Positions 51,234-59,395 of a stretch of 64,000 nucleotides of DNA are shown here, piece by piece; position 1 is the stretch's first letter; each line of letters opens with the position of its first letter. The notes under the pieces are model-generated. The model was not told the DNA's origin, ran no database searches, and saw nothing but the letters and a program-made list of their open reading frames with translations. The stretch spans positions 1 to 64,000 of the forward strand of contig CAYQKF010000006.1 of assembly GCA_964417935.1 (NCBI GenBank), written 5' to 3'. Position numbers and translations under genes: made by a program. This DNA comes from NIOZ-UU13 sp964417935 (GTDB lineage Bacteria > Planctomycetota > Phycisphaerae > Sedimentisphaerales > Anaerobacaceae).

Positions 51234-52658
51234 ATGTCGAGAACAATTAGAAATGTCTTATTCATAACAGTTTTTGGCCTCGGATTATCTTTGATTAGCC
51301 CGGCCTTTTATGGTACTGCACAGGCGGCAGATGCTACTCTGCGAACTATGCTCTGCGAAGTGCTGAGAAGCACGAGTCGCAGTGTAGCAAGCGCTACGCA
51401 TAGCAGAGGTAGCACGCTTGCTACCCTGCGAAGTAGCACGCTACGTAGCACGAGACATAGCACGAGTTGGCCCAATTGGCGGGGACCAAATCACAACGGA
51501 ATATCGACCGAAACCGGCTGGGCTGCCAGCCCCCGCGTCTCCCGACGCGAGTCGGGGCGGCGGGCAGCCCGGCCAAAAGAAAAAGCGAAAACCTTATGGA
51601 AAGCTTTTGTTGGAACCGGATTTTCTTCGATTGCTGTAAGTAATGGCCGTGCCTACACAATGGGCAATATCAATAATAACGACATACTTTATTGTTTCGA
51701 TGCTGAAACGGGCAAAGAAATATGGAAGAAATCCTATAAGTGTCCTTTATTTAATAAGCAACATGAAGGGGGCCCCACTGCAACACCAACGGTGGATGGT
51801 GACTCAATTTACACCTTCAGCAAGGATGGTGATGTTTTGTGTTTCAAAGCAGCGACCGGCCGTGTGGTTTGGCATAAATATCTAAACAGGGAATTTAGCG
51901 TTAAACACCCCACCTGGTACTTTGCCGGCTCGCCACTTATAATCGACAACTTGGTCATTCTTAACGCAGGTACTTACGGCTTCGCCCTCGATAAAACTGA
52001 CGGCAGTGTGATATGGGAAAATGGAAACAGCCCTTGTGGCTACGCTACTGCGGTGCCTTATACTGCGGGCAATCAAAAATGTGTGGCAATGGTTGTATCC
52101 AGGGAAATTGTGGGATTGATTGCGGCAACGGGTGAAAAAATCTGGCAATTCCCCTGGAAAACCAGTTATGATATTAATGTGGCAGACCCCATCATTTTAG
52201 GTGATACTGTATTCGTTTCTTCCGGATATAACAAAGGCTGTGCGCTTTTGAAAATCAATGGGAGTAATGTTACCGAGCTTTGGCGCAATAAGAATATGCG
52301 GAATCACGTCAATAGTTCCATTTTGTGGGAAGGACACATATACGGGTTTGACGGCCAGGTTAACGGCGGAGGTCAGTTCAGATGTATCAATTACGAAACT
52401 GCCGAGGTCAAGTGGTCACAGAAAGGAATGGGTACCGGCTCGCTTATGCTCGCCGATGGCAAGCTGATTATCCTCAGCGAAACAGGAAAGCTGATAATTG
52501 CATTAGCTTCGCCAGAAGGATTCAGGGAACTTTTGTCGGCGCAGATATTAACGGGCAAATGCTGGACTGTTCCGACCCTGGCAAACGGCAGAATCTATGC
52601 ACGTAATGCCAACGGACACCTGGTTTGTGTTAACCTCAGCAGTGAAGGTGGAGGATAG
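51234..52658 (+). CDS. Secreted PQQ-like beta-propeller with two in-frame repeat insertions
   Basis: A 474-residue paralogue of the previous gene. After the signal peptide and the AAD that in the paralogue is followed by WPNWRG, there are 45 extra residues (34-78, Arg/Ser/Thr-rich) before WPNWRGPNHNGISTETGWA. A second insert replaces WPEGGPEV by an Arg-rich stretch (SPRVSRRESGRRAARPKEKAK, about residues 101-121). The remainder aligns blade by blade with the neighbour (LLKINGSNVTELWRNKNMRNHVNSS, GSLMLADGKLIILSETGKL). The frame is preserved and the rest of the protein is intact, so it is probably functional. Confidence 0.85.
   Translation: MSRTIRNVLFITVFGLGLSLISPAFYGTAQAADATLRTMLCEVLRSTSRSVASATHSRGSTLATLRSSTLRSTRHSTSWPNWRGPNHNGISTETGWAASPRVSRRESGRRAARPKEKAKTLWKAFVGTGFSSIAVSNGRAYTMGNINNNDILYCFDAETGKEIWKKSYKCPLFNKQHEGGPTATPTVDGDSIYTFSKDGDVLCFKAATGRVVWHKYLNREFSVKHPTWYFAGSPLIIDNLVILNAGTYGFALDKTDGSVIWENGNSPCGYATAVPYTAGNQKCVAMVVSREIVGLIAATGEKIWQFPWKTSYDINVADPIILGDTVFVSSGYNKGCALLKINGSNVTELWRNKNMRNHVNSSILWEGHIYGFDGQVNGGGQFRCINYETAEVKWSQKGMGTGSLMLADGKLIILSETGKLIIALASPEGFRELLSAQILTGKCWTVPTLANGRIYARNANGHLVCVNLSSEGGG
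51333..51467 (+). repeat. 135-bp in-frame insertion of GTAGCACG-type repeat
   Basis: Tandem and inverted words (GCTCTGCGAAGTGCTGAG, GTAGCAAGCGCTACG, GTAGCACGCTTGCTACC, GTAGCACGCTACGTAGC) are absent from the paralogue at 49896. The length is a multiple of three. Confidence 0.8.
51530..51570. repeat. REP-like unit inside coding sequence
   Basis: CCCGCGTCTCCCGACGCGAG then TCGGGGCGGCGGGC. Nearly the same unit lies in the propeller at 45541-45575. Confidence 0.8.
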
Positions 52659-52755
52659 ATAAGTCCAGTCAATTCAGATTATGGTTTCAATAATCCACAC
52701 ATAATTCCTGTCTATCAAAATAGTTATGGTACTGTTTTTGGAAAGGTTTACGAAT

Positions 52756-54081
52756 ATGCTAAGAACAAGTAGAGAATATCTATCAGTAACAGTTTTTGCT
52801 CTTGCACTATGTCTAATTGGATTGAGCTATCATAGTGCCGCCAGGGCCGTCGATTGGCCTCAGTGGCGAGGACCAAATCGTGATGGAATATGTACCGAGA
52901 CGGGTCTGCTTAAAAGTTGGCCCGAGGGAGGACCGAAACTCTTGTGGGAGCTTACCGGTCTTGGGAAAGGATATTCCAGTCTCGCAATCGTTGACGGCAG
53001 GCTATATACGATGGGCGACATCCGCCTTGGTTCCGAAAAAGTGCAATGCGTTCTTGCCTACGACCTGTCCACGCGCAGACGGTTATGGGCAGCCGAAGTC
53101 GGGCCGACACATAAGGATGGCCCACGCTGCACACCGACCGTCGATGATGAACTCATTTACGCAATAGGCACGGCTGGTGATGTAGTTTGTATCGATGGGG
53201 ATACCGGCAAAGTGCGCTGGAGTAAGAATTTCCAAGATGACTTAGGCGGAGGAAAAAATCCTAACTGGAAATTTAGCGAGTCGCCGCTTGTCGATGGCGA
53301 CAAATTATTATGTACACCCGGTGGTAGGAACGCCGTCATCGCCGCGCTCAATAAGGAGACCGGAGAACTTATCTGGAAATCTTCGATGCCCGACATTGGA
53401 CCAAAGGGAAAAGACGAAGCAGGCTATTCGTCCATCGTTGTAGCTAAGACCGGCGGTATCCAACAATATGTTCAGTTAACCAACAAGGGATTGATAGGCA
53501 TCGATGCAAAAGATGGCAGATTTCTCTGGGGATACAACAGGATAGCAAACCGAACCGCCAGTGTCTCGACCCCTGTCATTCACGGAGATTATATATTCTG
53601 TTCTACTGCTTACCGCACCGGCAGCGCACTGCTCAGGCTGTCCGCTGCGGGCAGCAGTGTCGATGCAAAAGAGATTTACTTCCTCGATGACCGTACTTTC
53701 CAGAACCATCATGGCGGCTTTGTCCGCATCGGCGATTATATCTACGGCGGCCATGACCACAACAAGGGCAAGCCAACCTGCATTGAAATGAAGACCGGAA
53801 AAATAATGTGGCAGGAAAATCAACCGGGTGGAGGCTCGTCAGCCGTGCTTTATGCAGACGGCCACTTGTACTTCCGCTACCAGGACAATGTCTTGGCTCT
53901 CATTGAGGCCGATCCTCACAAATACAATCTCAAAGGCACCTTTAAGCTTCCTAAACGCGAGGGTATGAGTGACCCCGGCTGGGCGCACCTTGTAATCGTC
54001 GATGGCCGGCTCTATGCCCGCCACGCAGACGTTTTGATGGTCTATGATATCAGAGAAAAACACGCTCACGCAGACCAATAG
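52756..54081 (+). CDS. Secreted PQQ-like beta-propeller (third in tandem)
   Basis: ATG 52756 follows GAAAGG. The product is 441 residues, with a signal peptide ending ARAVD, then WPQWRGPNRDGICTETGLLKSWPEGGPKLLWE, the commonest start of planctomycete propellers. Blades include TVDDELIYAIGTAGDVVCIDGDTGKVRW and GLIGIDAKDGRFLWGYNR. It is more diverged than the first two copies. It contains no repeat insertion and gives the cleanest view of the ancestral propeller sequence. Confidence 0.88.
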   Translation: MLRTSREYLSVTVFALALCLIGLSYHSAARAVDWPQWRGPNRDGICTETGLLKSWPEGGPKLLWELTGLGKGYSSLAIVDGRLYTMGDIRLGSEKVQCVLAYDLSTRRRLWAAEVGPTHKDGPRCTPTVDDELIYAIGTAGDVVCIDGDTGKVRWSKNFQDDLGGGKNPNWKFSESPLVDGDKLLCTPGGRNAVIAALNKETGELIWKSSMPDIGPKGKDEAGYSSIVVAKTGGIQQYVQLTNKGLIGIDAKDGRFLWGYNRIANRTASVSTPVIHGDYIFCSTAYRTGSALLRLSAAGSSVDAKEIYFLDDRTFQNHHGGFVRIGDYIYGGHDHNKGKPTCIEMKTGKIMWQENQPGGGSSAVLYADGHLYFRYQDNVLALIEADPHKYNLKGTFKLPKREGMSDPGWAHLVIVDGRLYARHADVLMVYDIREKHAHADQ

Positions 54082-54168
54082 CAATGGTATAATTGCTGAT
54101 GAATTAAACATCTGCAAATGTTCTAACTAAAGTTTTGCAAAAGTCTTGTTCTAAGAGAAAAGATATTA

Positions 54169-54726
54169 GTGAACAAAGAAATATCAGACAACCCAGACCA
54201 TCAAGACAACGCATCTTTGCGTGAATACTCACCTGCTCATGAGCTTATCAACAATATTCCCTACTTAGCTATGACAGTGCTGGGAACGGTTATTTTCGCC
54301 GTAGCTCTTGGCGGCTCAGCTTTGGGACTGACAGTCGCGGCTGCTTATCTGATATACGGCCTGGTGGGGGCTTTCTGGATTATGATATTTGTATGTCCCT
54401 CCTGCAGGTATTGGAACACAAAGTCCTGTCCTTGTGGATATGGCCGCATAGCTGCAAACTTTCGTAAAAAGAAACCCGTCGAGTGCTTCAGTGAGAAGTT
54501 CAAAAAGCACATACCTGTGATAGCGCCTTTGTGGTTCATACCGGTATTAGTCGGCGTGCCTCTTGTCATACGCAGCTTCTCCTGGACTCTTTTGGTTTTA
54601 ATTGTTGTATTTGCCCTTGAGGCATTTGTAGTTTTGCCGCTGGTTTCGACCAAACATGGCTGCAAAGAGTGCCCTCAGAAAGATTCATGTCCCTGGATGA
54701 AGCACAAAGGCAAACCTGCAGCTTGA
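54169..54726 (+). CDS. Membrane protein with Cys-rich loops, unknown function
   Basis: GTG start at 54169. The product is 185 residues with four membrane helices (~30-48, ~52-75, ~123-142, ~147-167). The cytoplasmic loop has CPSCRYWNTKSCPCGYG and the C-terminus has CKECPQKDSCPW. The Cys sets suggest zinc or Fe-S binding near the membrane face. It ends 9 bp before the convergent UROD-family gene. The family name was not recognised. Its position after the propeller/Fe-S genes hints at a link with redox proteins, but this is not proven. Confidence 0.65.
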   Translation: MNKEISDNPDHQDNASLREYSPAHELINNIPYLAMTVLGTVIFAVALGGSALGLTVAAAYLIYGLVGAFWIMIFVCPSCRYWNTKSCPCGYGRIAANFRKKKPVECFSEKFKKHIPVIAPLWFIPVLVGVPLVIRSFSWTLLVLIVVFALEAFVVLPLVSTKHGCKECPQKDSCPWMKHKGKPAA

Positions 54727-54735
54727 CCGGTCTAA

Positions 54736-55800
54736 TTAAGTCCAAAGCTTCTTTTTATCGCTATACGTGCCGTATTCTCGAATGGCATCGAACATTGCGA
54801 GCACATTTTCAACGGGAGTTTCTTCGAGAATTGTGTCGTGGCTGGCACCGGCGACATAGCCTCCGCCGGGAGCCATGATATCAAGCACTTTGCATGTCTC
54901 AGAGCGAACGGTTTCCGGCGTACCTTCAATAAGTACATGATGTGAATCGATAGCGCCATTGAAGAGAATCCTGTCTCCGAAATTGGCCTTTAGCTCTTTC
55001 AGGTCCATCTCATAGCAAGACGGCTGGATGGCATGCAGACCATCGAGACCGGCTTCAATCAGCAACGGAATCAGCCGGGCAAAGCCACCGCAGCAGTGAA
55101 GCTGAACTTTCAAGCGATAGGAATGGCCAAGGTCAATTAGTCTTTTAAGGTGCTGCAGGATGAATCGCTCAAAAAGGTCCGGACTCAGCAGAGGCCCGGT
55201 CTGACCTCCGAAATCATTGCCAATGAAGAATATGTCAATAACGTCCGCAGCAGCATCGAATATTCGCCTGCTGACCGCTGCATAGTAATCCACTATGTAC
55301 TGCATCACCAAATCAACAAGCTCAGGTTCGTCATACATTTTCATATAAAGGTTTTCCATACTCAGCAGGTCAATAGCATCGTGCCAGAATGGCGACCAGT
55401 CACCACCGAGGATTGCGTATTGTCCCTTGTACGTTTGGGCCTCTGCCTTAATCTTTGAAACGTCCATCCACTTCGGGTCAGGCCAGGGATAATCGTGCAC
55501 CTGTTTTATTGTGGCATTTGCTAATGGATGGCTCATCGGTTGACCGTAGCCAAGTCCCTGGCGGTGTATGCCGAATACTGTTCGAGAGGTGGCGCCATCG
55601 GAGAGCGAAAACTCCGGTCCGGCGTATTGGGCGAATACCCGCCGGAAATCGTCCCCAAACCGCACACGCAGGCCTTCATCATCGAGCTGCAGCTCGCGTT
55701 TGGCTTTTTTCCAGAATTCGACCGATGCCCCGCACCAGCACGGCACACGGTCGGGCTCGTCGTGTTCAAATGTTGTTAGAACGCGCTCTCGTGATGTCAT
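54736..55800 (-). CDS. UROD/MtaA-family protein (possible corrinoid methyltransferase)
   Basis: ATG 55800 is chosen over a TTG two codons upstream. The product is 354 residues with a TIM-barrel fold of the uroporphyrinogen decarboxylase superfamily. It starts TSRERVLTTFEHDEPDRVP, which is the N-terminus of the MtaA/CmuA-like branch and not of HemE. The LQLHCCGGFARLIPLL segment gives His and Cys in the place where zinc is bound in methyltransferases; the classical decarboxylase residues are not evident. It is transcribed opposite to the sugar cluster. A RACo-like activator (2761-4347) in the same window could serve a corrinoid partner, but the link is speculative. Confidence 0.8.
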   Translation of the reverse strand: MTSRERVLTTFEHDEPDRVPCWCGASVEFWKKAKRELQLDDEGLRVRFGDDFRRVFAQYAGPEFSLSDGATSRTVFGIHRQGLGYGQPMSHPLANATIKQVHDYPWPDPKWMDVSKIKAEAQTYKGQYAILGGDWSPFWHDAIDLLSMENLYMKMYDEPELVDLVMQYIVDYYAAVSRRIFDAAADVIDIFFIGNDFGGQTGPLLSPDLFERFILQHLKRLIDLGHSYRLKVQLHCCGGFARLIPLLIEAGLDGLHAIQPSCYEMDLKELKANFGDRILFNGAIDSHHVLIEGTPETVRSETCKVLDIMAPGGGYVAGASHDTILEETPVENVLAMFDAIREYGTYSDKKKLWT

Positions 55801-56066
55801 TTTCAATAAACGACCTTAGTCCCTCGTATCTGTGCCTTCCATAGCACATACTACCCGAACAAAATAGTCTTTTCGATTAGTCATTTGTAGTAGTCAAATG
55901 ACTATCTGCCTCAGGTAAAACCCAAATCAAACAACCGTCTATTTTCCATAACGTGCACGGCGAGTTGAGTTTTCTGGTCGTCATAATACACGAATCAGCC
56001 GTCAAATATCAAGCTACTTCCCAAATATTGGTTATCTGGAATCAGCCTTTCCAAACGCTTTTGTAC
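55801..56066. other. Intergenic spacer
   Basis: No gene seen. A TCAAATGACTA / TAGTCATTTG inverted pair (about 55880-55904) could be an operator or the hairpin of a divergent promoter region. Confidence 0.35.
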
Positions 56067-56094
56067 TTGACAGTGTGCTCTTATACACTATTGT
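56067..56094 (+). promoter_or_regulatory. Possible promoter of the symporter gene
   Basis: TTGACA (56067-56072), a 16-bp spacer, then TATTGT (56089-56094). The spacer contains AGTGT...ACACT, a small inverted pair that could bind a regulator. Confidence 0.4.
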
Positions 56095-56146
56095 TCACAA
56101 CTTGGTTATGAAACATTAGTATTTCACAGCTTAGTCACTTATTCCG

Positions 56147-57805
56147 ATGGAGAATAATCTTATGCTTGCGGCAGGTTTAGCAATGGACCCAATCGATTTG
56201 ACCATAATAGTTGTATATCTGGTCGGTATTGTTACCATCGGCTGTTTAGCCGGCTTTCGTCAACGCAGAACAGCAGAAGGGCAAGGCTATTTTCTTGCCG
56301 GTAGAACGCTCACGTGGCCCGTTATCGGTCTGGCACTTTTCTCGACGAACATCTCGACTGTACACCTCGTCAGTCTGGCAGAAGAAGGTTACAGCAACGG
56401 CCTTGCGTATGGCAACTTCGAGTGGATGGCGGCATTTACCCTAATCATTTTAGCATTATTCTTTGCTCCTTTTTATCTCCGTGCTAAGGTGGCAACACTG
56501 CCTGATTTTCTTGAGAAGCGTTACAGCCGACCCTGCCGCGACTGGCTGGCTTTACTTTCTATAATCTCGGCTGTCTTCATCCACATCGGCTTTTCTCTTT
56601 ATGCCGGTGCTGTTGTGCTGGAAGGTATGTTCGGCATCAACATTATGACGAGCATTATTTCCGTTGCAGTACTGACAGGCCTCTATACTATTATTGGAGG
56701 CCTGTTAGCTGTTGTTTTGACCGAGTCGATTCAAACTATTGTTCTTGTGTTAGGAGCGGTCTGTGTAACAGTAATTGGACTCTATCACGCGGGCGGTTGG
56801 TCAGGATTGGTTGATAGTGTTGAACCGGTCAAACTGACTGTTCTGCGACCACATGGTGACGCTTCAGGTCTACCGTGGTATTCGGTTTTTCTGGGCTATC
56901 CTATCATTGGCATCTGGTACTGGTGTGCCGACCAGACGATTGTTCAGCGGGTACTCGGTGCTAAAGATGCCAATCACGCTCGCGTAGGGCCTTTGTTTGC
57001 CGGCTTTATAAAAATCCTGCCTGTATTTATCTTCGTGCTCCCGGGGTTGATTTGCCTCGGACTAATCAACCAGGGTGAACTGCCAGATACGTTGGAGCAC
57101 CCGCGACATACATACTCATTTATGATTAACCACTTGTTACCTGTTGGCCTCAAAGGCGTAGTCGCCGCGGCACTATTAGCGGCACTAATGAGCACAGTCT
57201 CCGGAGCCTTGAACTCCATCGCCACACTGTTTAGTTATGACATTTACAAGCGATGGCGCCCCCAGACCTCCGACAGGACTTTAGTAATCATAGGGCGTAT
57301 AGTTACGTTCGCTGCTATGATTGCCGCCATAGTATGGTCACCGTATGTAAGCCATTACCCAAGCATCTTCCAGGGAATTACCGCAATAATCTGTTACATT
57401 TCTCCGCCCATTACAGTTGTGTTTATCTTTGGCGTATTCTGGCGACGGGCCAGTGGTAAAGCAGCTTTTGTTACGCTCTGGCTCGGGTCAGCTATGGGAT
57501 TGGTGGTCTTTTTGCTCGATTGGTTCAAGGACAAGGACTGGCTAAAGCAATATATCGAATGGAAAGTCCCACCTATGATGGCAACCTTTTATTTAGCTGT
57601 ACTGTGCTCTGCGGTGCTGGTTATTGTATCGTTGTTTAAACCTCATAAACATACTCCTGAAAGCGAAAAATTAGTGTGGGCCAATCCGATGCAAGCCCTG
57701 CATGACAAAGGCTGGAGTGGCATCGGCAATTATAAATTCCTGACTGTTTTACTTTTCGTTACGATGGTTGTATTGTATGTGATATTCAGCATAAAGCCGT
57801 CATAA
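56147..57805 (+). CDS. Sodium:solute symporter (SSS/SGLT family)
   Basis: A 552-residue protein with about 13-14 helices. It starts with a short periplasmic N-terminus and DLTIIVVYLVGIVTIGCLAGF, then has LAGRTLTWPVIGLALFSTNISTVHLVSLAEEGY, GGLLAVVLTESIQTIVL (the SSS signature region) and VAAALLAALMSTVSGALNSIATLFSYDIYKRW. These match SGLT-type sugar symporters. It likely takes up a monosaccharide, with rhamnose or a related sugar suggested by the mutarotase gene 14 bp downstream. There is no strong SD. Confidence 0.92.
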   Translation: MENNLMLAAGLAMDPIDLTIIVVYLVGIVTIGCLAGFRQRRTAEGQGYFLAGRTLTWPVIGLALFSTNISTVHLVSLAEEGYSNGLAYGNFEWMAAFTLIILALFFAPFYLRAKVATLPDFLEKRYSRPCRDWLALLSIISAVFIHIGFSLYAGAVVLEGMFGINIMTSIISVAVLTGLYTIIGGLLAVVLTESIQTIVLVLGAVCVTVIGLYHAGGWSGLVDSVEPVKLTVLRPHGDASGLPWYSVFLGYPIIGIWYWCADQTIVQRVLGAKDANHARVGPLFAGFIKILPVFIFVLPGLICLGLINQGELPDTLEHPRHTYSFMINHLLPVGLKGVVAAALLAALMSTVSGALNSIATLFSYDIYKRWRPQTSDRTLVIIGRIVTFAAMIAAIVWSPYVSHYPSIFQGITAIICYISPPITVVFIFGVFWRRASGKAAFVTLWLGSAMGLVVFLLDWFKDKDWLKQYIEWKVPPMMATFYLAVLCSAVLVIVSLFKPHKHTPESEKLVWANPMQALHDKGWSGIGNYKFLTVLLFVTMVVLYVIFSIKPS

Positions 57806-57819
57806 AGGAGATTATTATA

Positions 57820-58242
57820 ATGAGAAATTCCGACAAGTTTATTGTGATTACCGCAGCATTATTAGCCCTTTGCTTTCTATTTGCCGGCTGCACCCAGCAA
57901 AGGGTAACGCGCTACGGCAGCGTCATTGGGCTAAGAACGGAAAAGCTCGAAGAATATAAGCGTCTGCATGCGGATGTCTGGCCGGGAGTGCTGAAAATGA
58001 TAAAAGAATGTAATATCCGCAACTATTCGATTTACCTCGGCGAGCTGGAAGAGGGCAAATACTACCTGTTCAGTTACTTCGAATATACCGGCGATGACTT
58101 CGAGGCAGATATGGCCAAGATGGCTGCCGATGCCACGACACAAAAATGGTGGACATTCTGCGAGCCTTGTCAGGCCCCAATACCAACCCGAAAAGAGGGC
58201 GAATGGTGGGCCAGTATGGAAGAAGTTTTTCACTGTGACTAA
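57820..58242 (+). CDS. L-rhamnose mutarotase-family lipoprotein
   Basis: A 140-residue protein with GGAG 10 bases before the ATG. A lipoprotein signal (ALLALCFLFAGC, cleavage before Cys24) precedes a RhaU-like ferredoxin-fold domain: YGSVIGLRTEKLEEYKRLHADVWPGVLKMIKECNIRNYSIYL, YLFSYFEYTGDDFEADMAKMA, and the C-terminal WWTFCEPCQAP. The His in RLHADVWPG is the conserved catalytic residue of the family. Mutarotase activity interconverts anomers of the sugar in the periplasm, next to the symporter. Cytoplasmic RhaU has no signal peptide, so this is an exported version. Confidence 0.9.
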   Translation: MRNSDKFIVITAALLALCFLFAGCTQQRVTRYGSVIGLRTEKLEEYKRLHADVWPGVLKMIKECNIRNYSIYLGELEEGKYYLFSYFEYTGDDFEADMAKMAADATTQKWWTFCEPCQAPIPTRKEGEWWASMEEVFHCD

Positions 58243-58288
58243 CTCGCAAAAAGAATTAAGAATTTACTCAAACTGACCGATTTTCTAT

Positions 58289-58355
58289 GTCATTCCCGCA
58301 CCTGCTTTCGCAGGTGTAAACTTATCCCCGCGAAAGCGGGGAGCGGGAATCCACA
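58289..58355. repeat. GTCATTCCC-type palindromic repeat
   Basis: Hairpins CACCTGCTTTCGCAGGTG and CCCCGCGAAAGCGGGG are bracketed by GTCATTCCCGC and GCGGGAATCCACAC. The same family occurs at 14947, 22846 and 60650. The rest of 58243-58571 has no other feature. Confidence 0.8.
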
Positions 58356-58571
58356 CTATTGATACTGTGATATCATAAAAGCAGAGCAATCACGCCTCAA
58401 AATATAAGTTATATTCAACAGTTGACAATAAACGCGCAGTTAGCTTAATATAGCCGACATTGAAAAGCATGGTTAGATGAGGCAGAGCCCCAGAATTCCG
58501 GATAACGTTTTGTAAGCTATGTGAACGCTCCAAAAAACAAACAACTATTTCGAAGAAAAGAGGACTGAATA

Positions 58572-59303
58572 ATGGATTTAAATGGCAAAATCGTCTTGGT
58601 CGTCGGTGGAGGAGGCGGCATCGGCTTAGGCATTGCAAAGGCCCTTGCGGCCCAAGGCTGCAAAGTGGCACTGGCTGACAACAATGAAGAGGCTTTGCTT
58701 GCGGCTGCCAAAGCCGCCGACGCTGCGGCACCGTTTCACTGGCGAAATTGTGATGTTACAAACCGTGAGCAAGTAGCACAACTATTTCAATGGCTTGGCG
58801 AGGAACTCGGCTCTATAGACATCCTCGTCAACTGTGCGGGTATCAATATCGGCAACCGGATGATGGCCAATATCGACCCCGCCGACTTTGACCGTGTGAT
58901 GGCGGTCAATACCACGGGAACATTTAATTGTATTCACGCTGCCCTGCCCATTATGCGAGAAAAACACTCGGGGCTCATCATCAATATTGTCTCTCTGGCC
59001 GGTAAGCGTGTGATGCCCTTGGCGGGGATGCCCTACTGCGTATCAAAGTTTGCCGCAGGTGCTCTGGGCACATTCGTCAACTTGGAAGAGTGCGCGAACG
59101 GCATCAAGGTAACGAACATTTACCCCGGCGAAACCAATACACCCATCGTCGATAAACGACCCACGCCGCCGCCACCTGAGAAGCGCGCAAAAATGCTCCA
59201 GCCGGAGGACATCGCCGCCTGTGTCGTAGCCGTTGCCAAACTTCCACCTCGTGCGGTCGTGCCCGAGTTAGTGATAACACCTCCGCATATGATGCTTGGC
59301 TGA
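58572..59303 (+). CDS. Short-chain dehydrogenase/reductase (SDR)
   Basis: A 243-residue classical SDR with GAGGA ~8 bases before the ATG. It has the NAD(P)-binding GGGGGIGLGIAKAL, the NCAGIN motif, the catalytic Ser in NIVSLAGK, and the YCVSKFA catalytic Tyr-Lys pair. The D at the end of the second strand (LADNNEEAL) favours NAD(H). Only the C-terminal part is unusual (PTPPPPEKRAKMLQPEDIAACV). It lies in the sugar-catabolism cluster and may oxidise a sugar or aldonate. The substrate is unknown. Confidence 0.92.
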   Translation: MDLNGKIVLVVGGGGGIGLGIAKALAAQGCKVALADNNEEALLAAAKAADAAAPFHWRNCDVTNREQVAQLFQWLGEELGSIDILVNCAGINIGNRMMANIDPADFDRVMAVNTTGTFNCIHAALPIMREKHSGLIINIVSLAGKRVMPLAGMPYCVSKFAAGALGTFVNLEECANGIKVTNIYPGETNTPIVDKRPTPPPPEKRAKMLQPEDIAACVVAVAKLPPRAVVPELVITPPHMMLG

Positions 59304-59395
59304 ATTCTTCGGCAATCAAAGTTGTTTGTAAAAGCTTGTGTTACCTGACTGGTTGAGTAAGATAATAGGGGGTAAGGCAATATGAGGGCTTAGTT

